Source: Deltaproteobacteria bacterium (GTDB lineage Bacteria; Myxococcota; Kuafuiibacteriia; Kuafuiibacteriales; Kuafuiibacteriaceae). From it: 64,000 nt of DNA. The stretch spans positions 248,001-312,000 of the forward strand of contig JACKEN010000007.1 of the NCBI GenBank assembly GCA_020632995.1. The letters run 5' to 3'. Position numbers and translations under genes: made by a program. Under the pieces are notes generated by a model. The model was not told where the DNA came from and ran no database searches. It was given only the letters and a program-made list of their open reading frames with translations. Below, in pieces: positions 42,484 through 50,703 of this stretch (positions within the stretch are counted from its first letter, which is position 1; every line of letters begins with the position of its first letter).

Positions 42484-43848
42484 GTGCGGGTCGGTCCAGC
42501 CATGGCGGCGCTCCTCCTGGCGATGTTGGGGGCCTGCACCTTCAACCCACCGAAGGTCGTCTTCGACCAGGACGCCGGGACCTTGGAGCTCGGGGTGCTG
42601 GACGCCGAGCCGCCCGACACCGGGGCGCCCGACTCCGGCGGGGCAGACACGGGCGTCGAGGACACCGGGGTGCCGGACACCGGGGCGCCGGACACCGGGG
42701 ACACGGGCGTCGAGGATACCGGGGTGCCGGACACCGGCGCCCCCGACACCGGGCTCCCCGACGCGGGGGTCGAGGACGCGGGGCCACTCCCGCCGGTGTG
42801 CGGCAACGGGATCGTCGAGCTCGGCGAAGGGTGTGACCAAGGCGGTGCGCCGGTCAGCGTTGCCTGCGTCGACTGTCAGGTCGCGACCGGCTTCGTCTGT
42901 GTCTCGAGTCCCAGCACCTGCGCCCCGGTCGGTCGGGTTCGCTACGTGGACGGGGCGGACCCGAACTGCGGCCCCGGCGGCCCGTTCTGCGTGATCGACG
43001 ACGCGATCGACACGGGCGACACGGACCTCGTCGTCGTCGCCACCAGCACGTACACCGAGACCCTCGACTTCAACGGGGGGGGCACCTCCCGCGCCGTGGT
43101 GGCCGAGGCCGGCGCCACCCTCACCAGCGCGGGCCAGCCGCTCCGGGTGCGCGGCGGTGCGCACGTGATCTTCGCCGGCTTCACCATCACCAGCTCCGGC
43201 GACGGCGCGGTGAAGGCCGAGGGCAACGGCACTACGTTGGAGATGCGGGACTGCGTCATCGGGCCCTCCCCCAACCTCGGGGTCGAGCTCAAGAGCGGCG
43301 CCCGCCTGGATCTGCTCCGGAGCGTGGTGCGCGACAACGCCACCGGCGGCCTCAAGCTGAACAGCAGCGGCGGCTACGCGGTGATGAACACCGTCATCAT
43401 CGGCAACGGGGGCGCGGCGAGCGCGGTGGGCGGCGTGCACATCGAGAACGGCGCGGGCGACGACCGGTTCGTGAACAACAGCCTGGCCTTCAACACCTCG
43501 TCGGCCAACCCGGGCGCGGTCTGGTGCCAAGCGCAGGCCAGCCTGCGAAACGTCGTGGTGTGGCTGAACACGCCGACCAACGACCCTGGGGTCTCGGTCG
43601 CCACCTGCGACACCGAGTACAGCCTCCTGCAGGCCAGCCTGCAGGGCCAGGGCAACATCTCGGTCGACCCCCTGTTCATCGACGGCCTCCTCCGCCCCGA
43701 CCCCACCTCCCCGGTGCGCGACGTCGGAGATCCGGCGGGGACCGAGGACGTCGGTCCGCCCCCAGGCCCCGCGCCGATCGAGGACCGTGGGCGGGTGGCG
43801 CGACCTCAGGGCCAGCGGGTCGACATGGGCGCCTACGAGCTGCGGTGA
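42484..43848 (+). CDS. Surface lipoprotein with Asp-Thr-Gly spacer and beta-helix domain
   Basis: 454 residues. A signal peptide (AALLLAMLGAC) ends in lipobox LGAC. Residues about 35-100 are a (D/E)DTGVPDTGAP-type spacer. CGNGIVELGEGCDQGG...CVDC follows (about 105-130), the Cys-rich eukaryote-like repeat common in myxobacterial surface proteins. The remaining 300 residues read as a right-handed parallel beta helix (RGGAHVIFAGFTITSSGDG, LEMRDCVIGPSPNLGVELKSG, LRSVVRDNATGGLKLNSSGG), ending in VDMGAYEL, a tail seen in such polysaccharide-associated proteins. It may bind or cut a polysaccharide, but no catalytic residues can be named. Confidence 0.8.
   Translation: MRVGPAMAALLLAMLGACTFNPPKVVFDQDAGTLELGVLDAEPPDTGAPDSGGADTGVEDTGVPDTGAPDTGDTGVEDTGVPDTGAPDTGLPDAGVEDAGPLPPVCGNGIVELGEGCDQGGAPVSVACVDCQVATGFVCVSSPSTCAPVGRVRYVDGADPNCGPGGPFCVIDDAIDTGDTDLVVVATSTYTETLDFNGGGTSRAVVAEAGATLTSAGQPLRVRGGAHVIFAGFTITSSGDGAVKAEGNGTTLEMRDCVIGPSPNLGVELKSGARLDLLRSVVRDNATGGLKLNSSGGYAVMNTVIIGNGGAASAVGGVHIENGAGDDRFVNNSLAFNTSSANPGAVWCQAQASLRNVVVWLNTPTNDPGVSVATCDTEYSLLQASLQGQGNISVDPLFIDGLLRPDPTSPVRDVGDPAGTEDVGPPPGPAPIEDRGRVARPQGQRVDMGAYELR
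42610..42785 (+). repeat. Coding repeat of Asp-Thr-Gly units
   Basis: Tandem units of 15-18 bases of the type GACACCGGGGCGCCG and GTCGAGGACACCGGGGTG, encoding DTGAP/VEDTGVP. The block GACACGGGCGTCGAGGATACCGG recurs. Like the other spacers it can vary in length. Confidence 0.75.
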
Positions 43849-44798
43849 TCCTCGACCAGGCGGCGGTCCACGAAGAGGCTGTTGCCCGGCACCATCTTGG
43901 CCATGTGCTTCACCTCCGAGGCCACCTGGGCGATGCGCCGGAAGTCACGCAGGTCGGGGCGCGCGGTGTCCACCACCCCGATGGAGACCGACAGGAGCGG
44001 CACCCGCTCCCGCTCGCCGTGCCGGTTGACGATGTCCACGCTGCCGGTGGCCAGCTCGTCGGGCTCGTAGTAGCGCCGCACCGCCTCGGTGAAGCGGTCG
44101 TGCACGAAGTCCGCGAACGGCGTCACCTGCTCGGGGTGGAGCAGCGCCACGAAGTCGTCGCCGCCCACGTGCCCGACGAAGACCTCTCCGTTGCCCTCGT
44201 CCGCCGCGTAGGTGTTCAACAGCTCACCGAGCATGCGGATGACCTCGTCCCCGGCGTCGAACCCGCGGCTGTCGTTGAAGGCCTTGAAGTGGTCGATGTC
44301 GAGGGTCGCCACGGCGAATCGGCCCCCGGTGGTCAGCCGGTGCTCGACCTGGCGCTTGATCATCGCGTTCCCCGGGATCCCGGTGAGCGGGTTCAGGTCC
44401 CGCGCCATCTTCTGGCGCAGGTGGATGGAGGCGACCCGCACCCGGATCTCGTGCAACGCGAACGGCTTCACCATGAAGTCGTCGGCGCCGAGCCGGAAGC
44501 ACTCCAAGAGGGCCTCGGGGCGGGCGTTGGCGGTGAGCACCAGGATCGGCACCGCCGCGCCCCAGTAGCCGGTGCGCATGCGCTGGATCAGCTCTCGACC
44601 CGACAGCTCGGGGACCATGAGGTCGGTGATCACGAAGTCGGGGCGCTCCTGGCGCACCATGCGGAGCGCGTTGGCGCCATCCGCGGCCTGCAGGACGCGA
44701 GACATCGGCTCAAACGTCCGCGCGAGCATCATGCGGATGGCGGGGTCGTCCTCCACCAGCAGGATACGCTCCGGGAACTCGAGATCCGACTCCGACAT
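43833..44798 (-). CDS. Response regulator with receiver and GGDEF domain (probable diguanylate cyclase)
   Basis: 321 residues. The receiver begins ILLVEDDPAIRMML (residues 12-25) with phospho-acceptor in FVITDLMVPELSG and Lys in FMVKPFALHE. The GGDEF domain starts at LTGIPGNAMIKRQVEHRL; AVATLDIDHFKAFND binds GTP, and the signature reads HVGGDDFVALL, GGDDF instead of GGDEF. Asp may still serve for metal binding, so activity is likely but not certain. No RxxD inhibitory site is obvious just upstream of the signature. It would make c-di-GMP after phosphorylation by an unlinked or nearby kinase. Tail overlaps the lipoprotein gene by 16 bp. Confidence 0.88.
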   Translation of the reverse strand: MSESDLEFPERILLVEDDPAIRMMLARTFEPMSRVLQAADGANALRMVRQERPDFVITDLMVPELSGRELIQRMRTGYWGAAVPILVLTANARPEALLECFRLGADDFMVKPFALHEIRVRVASIHLRQKMARDLNPLTGIPGNAMIKRQVEHRLTTGGRFAVATLDIDHFKAFNDSRGFDAGDEVIRMLGELLNTYAADEGNGEVFVGHVGGDDFVALLHPEQVTPFADFVHDRFTEAVRRYYEPDELATGSVDIVNRHGERERVPLLSVSIGVVDTARPDLRDFRRIAQVASEVKHMAKMVPGNSLFVDRRLVEDHRSS

Positions 44799-44885
44799 GG
44801 CTGAACCGTTCGCCGCAGCATACGCGAACTGCGCGAACTTTCGCAGGTCCCCAGAAGGGCGAAGGGCGCCCCTGATGTGGGTGGG

Positions 44886-44913
44886 CCGGCCCCATGTACG
44901 TCCATGGGGCCGG
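44886..44913. terminator. Strong hairpin between the OmpA-like and GGDEF genes
   Basis: CCGGCCCCATG and CATGGGGCCGG form a perfect 11-bp stem with a 6-nt loop. It lies 12 bp past the OmpA-like gene stop on the minus strand. No U-tract follows, so it may act as a Rho-independent-like pause or an mRNA-stabilising end. Confidence 0.55.
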
Positions 44914-44924
44914 TAGGCGGGGCG

Positions 44925-45788
44925 CTACTTGGCGGTCACGCGCACCGCGAGGCGGCGGTTCTGCGCGCGGCACTCCGGCGTGTCGTTGGCGGGGCACACC
45001 GGGTGCTTGGAGCCGTAGCCCTCCGGGTCGAGGCGCTTCTTGTCGATGCCGCGGTCCGTCAGCGCGGCGGCCACCGCCTTCGCGCGCGCCGCCGACAGCT
45101 TCTGGTTGGCCTTCGCCTTGCCGGTGTTGTCGGTGTAGCCGCCGACCTTCAGCTTGACCGCGGGGTACGCCTTCAAGATCTCCGCGATCTCGTTGAGCTG
45201 GTCGCTGGACTTGTCCATGTCGAGCTTCGCGCTGCCGGTGGCGAAGCTGATGCGGTCGAAGTTGAACCAGGTGGTCTTGTCGACCGCGCGGTCCTCGTCC
45301 TGGATGAAGTCGAGCAGGCCGTATTCCATCGACCCGTCACCGGTGTTCACGGTGTGGCCGGTGGGCAGCTGGCGGCCCGCGGGCTCCGGCGGTGCCTCGA
45401 CGACCTCCTCCTCGACCGGCGCGGGCGCCGGCGCGGCGGCCATGCCGTCCTCCGCGACCTGCGCCGCGATGTCGGTGCAGTAGTTGCCGTACAGGCCGAG
45501 GATCGACATCACGCGGGAGTCCACCGCGACATTCTTCAGCGTCTTGCCTTCGGCGCCGGCGGCCTTCAGCGCGGCGTCCACCGACCAGTCACCGAGCGCG
45601 ATCAGGCCGAGGATGCTCATCGCGCACGACTCGCCCGTGATCGTGTTCATGCCGGGGTTGTTCGAGGGGCCGGCCTGGAAGCTGCGCGGGCCCTTCACGG
45701 ACGTAAAAAGGCCACCTGCCGGGCCGATGGCGCCGCAGCTGGCGGCGAGCGCCGATGTGGCAACGACGAGACCAATCTTCTTCATCAT
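44925..45788 (-). CDS. TRL-like plus OmpA-domain lipoprotein
   Basis: 287 residues. Signal peptide MMKKIGLVVATSALAASC with lipobox AASC. Residues 20-115 match the TRL-like module (GLFTSVKGP, then GESCAMSILGLIALGDWSVDAALKAAG and VDSRVMSILGLYGNYCT). A Pro/Glu linker follows, and residues 175-285 are an OmpA peptidoglycan-binding domain: ISFATGSAKLDMDKSSDQLNEIAEILKAYPAVKLKVGGYTDN, then NQKLSAARAKAVAAAL and EGYGSKHPVCPANDTPECRAQNRRLAVRV. It ties the outer membrane to the wall. Good ribosome binding site AGGAG 6 nt before the ATG. Two Cys in the OmpA loop are unusual and may form a disulfide. Confidence 0.9.
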   Translation of the reverse strand: MMKKIGLVVATSALAASCGAIGPAGGLFTSVKGPRSFQAGPSNNPGMNTITGESCAMSILGLIALGDWSVDAALKAAGAEGKTLKNVAVDSRVMSILGLYGNYCTDIAAQVAEDGMAAAPAPAPVEEEVVEAPPEPAGRQLPTGHTVNTGDGSMEYGLLDFIQDEDRAVDKTTWFNFDRISFATGSAKLDMDKSSDQLNEIAEILKAYPAVKLKVGGYTDNTGKAKANQKLSAARAKAVAAALTDRGIDKKRLDPEGYGSKHPVCPANDTPECRAQNRRLAVRVTAK

Positions 45789-45949
45789 TCGGTTCTCCTG
45801 AGATCCAATCCGGGCCGCGTCGCCCCGTGCGTGCGGGCCGGGCGTCCGTCAGTGGTGGGGCCTCTACCACGGGCCTGAGCGCGTCGCACCCCCCACTTGG
45901 GCTCCGAGCACCTATAGAAACCGAGGGGTCTGGAGGTAGGATATCCACC

Positions 45950-45955
45950 TATTGA
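45950..45955 (+). promoter_or_regulatory. Putative -10 element (TATTGA) of the GH57 gene
   Basis: TATTGA, 7 nt before the ATG at 45963. Its divergent neighbour, the OmpA-like gene, instead has a normal ribosome binding site. Confidence 0.35.
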
Positions 45956-45962
45956 GACCTTC

Positions 45963-48446
45963 ATGGGTCAGCGACGGGACGCGGAGCAAGAAAGGGGCTA
46001 CATTTCCGCCTCGCCGATGCCGGACCGCAGCGTCGCCTTCATCGTCCACGGGCACTTCTACCAGCCCCCACGCGAGAACCCGTGGACCGACTCCGTGGAC
46101 AAGGAGCCCGGGGCCGAGCCCTACCACGACTGGAACGAGCGCATCTTCCACGAGTGCTACCGCGCCAACGCCTACGCCCGGGTCTTCGACGAGTCCGGGC
46201 GGGTGCTCCGCATCGTCAACAACTACGAGCACCTGTCCTACAACATCGGCCCCACCCTGCTGAGCTGGCTGGAGCGCGAGCACACCATCACCTATGGCCG
46301 CATCATCGAGGCGGACCGCAGGAGCGCCCGCGCCCGCGGCGGGCACGGCAACGCGATCGCCCAGGGCTACAACCACACGATCCTCCCCCTGTGCAGCCCC
46401 CGGGACGCGCGCACCCAGGTGCGGTGGGGGGTGGCGGACTTCCGGCACCGCTTCCGCCGGGAGCCCGAGGGGCTCTGGCTCCCGGAGACCGCGGCCAACC
46501 ACGCGGTCCTGGATCTGCTGATCGAGGAGGGCCTGCGCTTCACGATCCTGAGCCCCTACCAGGCCCTCAAGGTCCGCAAGCTCGGCACCGAGGAGTGGAC
46601 CGACGTCAGCCTCGGCCGGCTGGATCCCACCCGGCCCTATCGCTACCTGCACTCGGACGGCAGCGGGCGCTGCGTCGACATCTTCTTCTACGACGGCCCG
46701 GTGGCCCGCTCGATCGCGTTCGAGGGGGCCCTCCGCACCAGCCAGGGGCTCCTCGACGCCCTCGGCCGCGGGCGCGGGGGCGGCCCGATGGTGAACGTGG
46801 CCACCGACGGCGAGAGCTACGGGCACCACTTCAAGTTCGGCGATCGCACCGTGGCCCACGCCCTCGAGATGCTCGCGAAGGATCGCGACCTCTGGGTGAC
46901 CAACTACGGCGAGCTCTTGGATCACCACCCGCCCGAGCACGAGGTCCAGCTCTGGCTGGGCGAGGATGGCCAGGGCAGCTCGTGGAGCTGCGCCCACGGC
47001 GTGGGGCGCTGGTCGCGCGACTGTGGCTGCCACACCGGGGGCAAGGAGGGCTGGAACCAGGCGTGGCGCGCGCCGCTCCGCACCGCCCTGGACTTCCTTC
47101 GTGACGAGTGCGCCACCCTGTACGAGGGGCACGCGAGCGAGTACTTCGAGGACCCCTGGGCCGCGCGCGACGCGTACGTGCAGGCCATCCTGCACGAGGA
47201 CCCGCAGGAGTTCTTCCGGGAGCACGCCCGGCGCGAGCTCACCGAGCGGGAGCGGGTCCAGGCCCTCTCCCTGTTGGAGATGCAGCACCACTCGATGCTC
47301 ATGTACACGAGCTGCGGCTGGTTCTTCTCCGACCTCGCGGGCATCGAGACCACCCAGATCCTGAAGTACGCGGGCCGCACCATCGACTTCATGCGGGAGC
47401 TCGGCCACATCGCGCCCTTCCGCGCCTTCCTGGAGCGCCTGGCCGAGGCCCGGAGCAACACCCCCGAGGAGGGGAACGGGGCCGACGTCTACCGGCGCCA
47501 CGTGGTGCCGGTGCGGGTGTCGCCCCGGCGCGTCACCGCGCACCTGGCGATCTCGGGCCTCGTCCTCGACGCCGAGCCCGAGGGCGAGGTGGCGGGCTAC
47601 GAGTACCAGCTCCTGCACACCGAGCAGCGCACCCACGGCAACGTCCAGCTCATCACCTCGCAGGTCAGCCTGCGGCGCACCTCCACCGGCCGCAGCTATC
47701 AGGAGTCCGCGGCCGCCCTGCACCTCGGGGGCGTGGACTTCTACTGCGTGGTGCGCAACGACCTCAGCCTCGACGACTTCAAGAGCGCGGCCGAGCGCCT
47801 GTGGTCGCAGTTCACCACCGCCTCGATGCCGGTGCTCCTGCGCCTGGCGGCCGAGGAGTTCGGGCCCAAGGAGTACGGCCTCGAGCACGTCCTCCCCGGG
47901 GGCGCGCACCACGTGGCCAAGAAGATCATGGGGGGCCTCCTCGAGCGCTTCGCGGAGCAGTACGCGTACCTCTACGAGGACCACCGGCGCACCCTCGAGA
48001 TGCTCCAGGCGGCGGGCATCCACCTGCCCAAGGAGCTGAGCGCGGCGGCGGAGATCACCCTGGCCCGGCGCTTCGAGATGGAGATCGCCAAGCAGCGCGA
48101 GAGCCACGATCCGGACGCCTATCGGCGCGCGATCGCGATCGCCGAACACGCGTATGCCCACGGCTTCCACCTCGACCCGAAGGTGGCCAGCCGGACCTTC
48201 GAGTCCATGCTCGCGCACAGCGTACAGGTGGCCTCCGCCCGCCCGACGAAGGAGAACCTGCAGGCCGCGCTGGAGCTGCTGCGGCTGATCCAGACCCTGC
48301 GCCTCGACGTGGCGCTCGAGCGCCCGCAGGAGGCGCTCTACTCCGCCATCGCCACGCGCTCGGACTTCCCGGCGGATGAGCTGGCCACCCTGATGAAGGC
48401 GCTGTGGCTGAGCCCGTCCCTGCTGCAAGCCGGCGCGGGCTCTTGA
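45963..48446 (+). CDS. Glycoside hydrolase family 57-like protein (DUF3536 type)
   Basis: 827 residues. VAFIVHGHFYQPPREN (near residues 24-39) is the GH57 start, with the HGHxxQPxRE residues of the metal/catalytic cleft. LWLPETAANHAVLDLL and MVNVATDGESYGHHFKFGDR (Asp/Glu near 280) are the conserved GH57 blocks III-IV. The C-terminal 400 residues match the DUF3536 extension. GH57 enzymes are alpha-amylases, branching enzymes or 4-alpha-glucanotransferases acting on glycogen-like polymers. No signal peptide, so cytoplasmic. An ATG at 46017 is a possible later start. Role in glycogen metabolism is inferred. Confidence 0.88.
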   Translation: MGQRRDAEQERGYISASPMPDRSVAFIVHGHFYQPPRENPWTDSVDKEPGAEPYHDWNERIFHECYRANAYARVFDESGRVLRIVNNYEHLSYNIGPTLLSWLEREHTITYGRIIEADRRSARARGGHGNAIAQGYNHTILPLCSPRDARTQVRWGVADFRHRFRREPEGLWLPETAANHAVLDLLIEEGLRFTILSPYQALKVRKLGTEEWTDVSLGRLDPTRPYRYLHSDGSGRCVDIFFYDGPVARSIAFEGALRTSQGLLDALGRGRGGGPMVNVATDGESYGHHFKFGDRTVAHALEMLAKDRDLWVTNYGELLDHHPPEHEVQLWLGEDGQGSSWSCAHGVGRWSRDCGCHTGGKEGWNQAWRAPLRTALDFLRDECATLYEGHASEYFEDPWAARDAYVQAILHEDPQEFFREHARRELTERERVQALSLLEMQHHSMLMYTSCGWFFSDLAGIETTQILKYAGRTIDFMRELGHIAPFRAFLERLAEARSNTPEEGNGADVYRRHVVPVRVSPRRVTAHLAISGLVLDAEPEGEVAGYEYQLLHTEQRTHGNVQLITSQVSLRRTSTGRSYQESAAALHLGGVDFYCVVRNDLSLDDFKSAAERLWSQFTTASMPVLLRLAAEEFGPKEYGLEHVLPGGAHHVAKKIMGGLLERFAEQYAYLYEDHRRTLEMLQAAGIHLPKELSAAAEITLARRFEMEIAKQRESHDPDAYRRAIAIAEHAYAHGFHLDPKVASRTFESMLAHSVQVASARPTKENLQAALELLRLIQTLRLDVALERPQEALYSAIATRSDFPADELATLMKALWLSPSLLQAGAGS

Positions 48447-48506
48447 CGGTCATGGGTGAGGGCCTATCCTTGACCGAATGACCGGTGACGAGGCGAGGGC
48501 GACGAC

Positions 48507-49967
48507 GTGTTGAGCGCGAGCGTGTTGAGCGCGCTCCTGGCCACCCAGGCCCCGACCCATCAACTCGGTGAGCTGACCTTCGAGTCGTGCACGCTCGAGG
48601 GGCCGGGCGGGGAGCGCTACTCGGGGGCGCGATGCGCCCGCTTCTCGGTCCCCGAGGATCGCGACGATCCCAAGAGTCGGACGATCGAGCTCGCGGTGGC
48701 GTGGGTGCCCGCGCGGACGGCCGAGCCCAAGCCCGACCCCGTGTTCTTCCTCGCGGGCGGGCCCGGCCAGGCCGCGCGCGAGGCGTTCGCGAGCAGCCCC
48801 GAGCCCTTCGCGCGCATCCTGCGCGAGCGCGCGCTCATCCTCGTCGACCAGCGCGGCACCGGCGCCTCGCATCCGCTCGATTGCCCCGAGCTGGCGGAGG
48901 AGGACGACGGCGAGACCGATCGCGCCGCGCTCCTCGCGCGCACCGTCGAGCGCACCCGGCGCTGCCGCGACCGGCTCTCGGCCGACGCCGATCTCACGCG
49001 CTACACGACCACCGACGCGGTGCGGGATCTGGACGACGTCCGACGCGCGATCGGGGCCGAGGCCATCAACCTGCTCGGCGGCTCCTACGGCACCCGAGTC
49101 GCGCAGGTCTACTTGCGCAACTATCCCCAGCACACCCGCAGCGTGGTGCTCGACGGCGTCGTCCCGCCCGGCCTCGCGCTCGGCGCCGAGCACGCGAAGA
49201 ACCTCGACGCGGCGCTCGCGCTCCAGTGGGCGCGCTGCGCCCAGGACGCGGAGTGCAACGCGCACTTCCCGGCGCCGGCCGCCGATCTGGCCCAGCTCCG
49301 GGCCGAGCTCCTCGCCGCCCCGCGCAAGGTGAAGTACGTGCACCCGACCACCGGGCTCGAGGCCGAGGACGAGCTCGACGTGAACACCTTCGCGGGGGTC
49401 GTTCGGCTGTTCGCCTACAGCCCACAGACCGCGAGCCTGCTCCCGATGGCCCTGCACGACGCCGCGCGCGGCGACAGCGGGCGGCTGCTCGCGTACTCGA
49501 ACCTGATCCGCGACGGCCTCGTCGAGTCGCTGTCCCGCGGGATGGAGCTCTCCGTCATCTGCACCGAGGACGCCGACCGTATGAAGGTGGACCCGGAGGA
49601 CGCGAGCACCCTCCTCGGCACCGAGTTCGTCACCGTGCTCGAGGCGAGCTGCGCGGAGTGGCCGAAGGGCAAGCGGCCCGACGACTTCAACGCCCCGCTG
49701 TCCACCGACGTCCCGGTGCTCGTCCTCTCGGGCGGGCTCGATCCGGTGACGCCGCCGCGCTACGGCGAGGCCGCGCTCGCCGGCCTCGGCCACGCGCGGC
49801 ACGTGGTGGCCCCCGGCCTCGGGCACGGCGTCTTCGGCACCGCGTGCGGGAGCCGCACCGTCGCCGACTTCTACGAGGCGCCGGTCCCCGAGCAGCTCGA
49901 CGTCGCGTGCTTCGAGCGGCTCCAGGCCCTCCCGCCCTTCAGGGGACCACTCGGTTGGGGGCCCTGA
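48507..49967 (+). CDS. S33-type alpha/beta hydrolase peptidase (tripeptidyl aminopeptidase-like)
   Basis: 486 residues. A short signal peptide (LSASVLSALLATQAPTHQ) suggests export. Diagnostic motifs are FFLAGGPGQAAREAF (HGGPG-like oxyanion region), LVDQRGTGAS (the S33 DQRGxGxS block), INLLGGSYGTRVAQVYLRNYP (GGSYGT nucleophile Ser), LVLSGGLDPVTPPRYGE (Asp) and APGLGHGVFGTACG (His). This is the tripeptidyl aminopeptidase/proline iminopeptidase branch with paired Cys (EC-C near AECNAHF and CEDAD). It releases short peptides in the periplasm or medium. It precedes the NatA-like ABC gene by 1 bp, so the three may be one operon. Confidence 0.87.
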   Translation: MLSASVLSALLATQAPTHQLGELTFESCTLEGPGGERYSGARCARFSVPEDRDDPKSRTIELAVAWVPARTAEPKPDPVFFLAGGPGQAAREAFASSPEPFARILRERALILVDQRGTGASHPLDCPELAEEDDGETDRAALLARTVERTRRCRDRLSADADLTRYTTTDAVRDLDDVRRAIGAEAINLLGGSYGTRVAQVYLRNYPQHTRSVVLDGVVPPGLALGAEHAKNLDAALALQWARCAQDAECNAHFPAPAADLAQLRAELLAAPRKVKYVHPTTGLEAEDELDVNTFAGVVRLFAYSPQTASLLPMALHDAARGDSGRLLAYSNLIRDGLVESLSRGMELSVICTEDADRMKVDPEDASTLLGTEFVTVLEASCAEWPKGKRPDDFNAPLSTDVPVLVLSGGLDPVTPPRYGEAALAGLGHARHVVAPGLGHGVFGTACGSRTVADFYEAPVPEQLDVACFERLQALPPFRGPLGWGP

Positions 49968-49968
49968 C

Positions 49969-50703
49969 ATGATCGAGGTGCACGACCTCCACAAGGCCTT
50001 CGGCCCGGTGCGGGCGGTCGACGGGGTGAGCTTCTCCGCCGCGGACGGCGAGATCACCGGCCTGTTGGGCCCGAACGGCGCCGGCAAGACCACGACCCTG
50101 CGCATGCTCTACACCCTGATGTCGCCCGACAGGGGCTCGGTGCGCATCGACGGGGTGGACGTGGGCGCGCACCCCGCGGACGCGCGCCGTCGGCTCGGGG
50201 TGCTCCCCGACGCCCGCGGGCTCTACGACGGCCTGAGCGCGCGCGAGAACATCGAGTACTTCGCCGACCTCCAGGGCCTCACCGGGCTCGCCCGCGCCGA
50301 GCAGATCGAGCGGCTGACGCGGGCGCTCGGGATGCAGGAGATCATCGACCGCCGCACCAAGGGCTTCTCGCAGGGCGAGCGTGTGAAGTGCGCGATCGCG
50401 CGCGCGCTCGTGCACGACCCGCAGAACGTGGTCCTCGACGAGCCCACCAACGGGCTCGACGTGATGACCACGCGCTCGATGCGCGCGTTCCTCCGCACGC
50501 TCCGGGACCGCGGCAAGTGCGTGCTGTTCTCGAGCCACATCATGCAGGAGGTGGCGGCCCTCTGCGATCGCATCGTGGTCATCGCCCACGGGCGCGCGGT
50601 CGCGCAGGGCACGCCGGACGAGCTCCTCGCCGAGACGGGCCGCACCACGCTCGAGGACGCCTTCGTCGCGATCATCGGGTCGGAGGAGGGGTTGTTCACA
50701 TGA
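49969..50703 (+). CDS. ABC transporter ATP-binding protein (NatA-like)
   Basis: 244 residues. Walker A GPNGAGKTT (about 34-42), Q-loop, signature FSQGERVKCAIARAL (FSQGE variant of LSGGQ), Walker B NVVLDEPTNGLD, and H-loop SSHIMQEV. The order and the DLHKAFGPVRAVDGVSF start match the NatA/CcmA export group. It powers the downstream permease. The stop overlaps the next start (ATGA). Confidence 0.92.
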   Translation: MIEVHDLHKAFGPVRAVDGVSFSAADGEITGLLGPNGAGKTTTLRMLYTLMSPDRGSVRIDGVDVGAHPADARRRLGVLPDARGLYDGLSARENIEYFADLQGLTGLARAEQIERLTRALGMQEIIDRRTKGFSQGERVKCAIARALVHDPQNVVLDEPTNGLDVMTTRSMRAFLRTLRDRGKCVLFSSHIMQEVAALCDRIVVIAHGRAVAQGTPDELLAETGRTTLEDAFVAIIGSEEGLFT

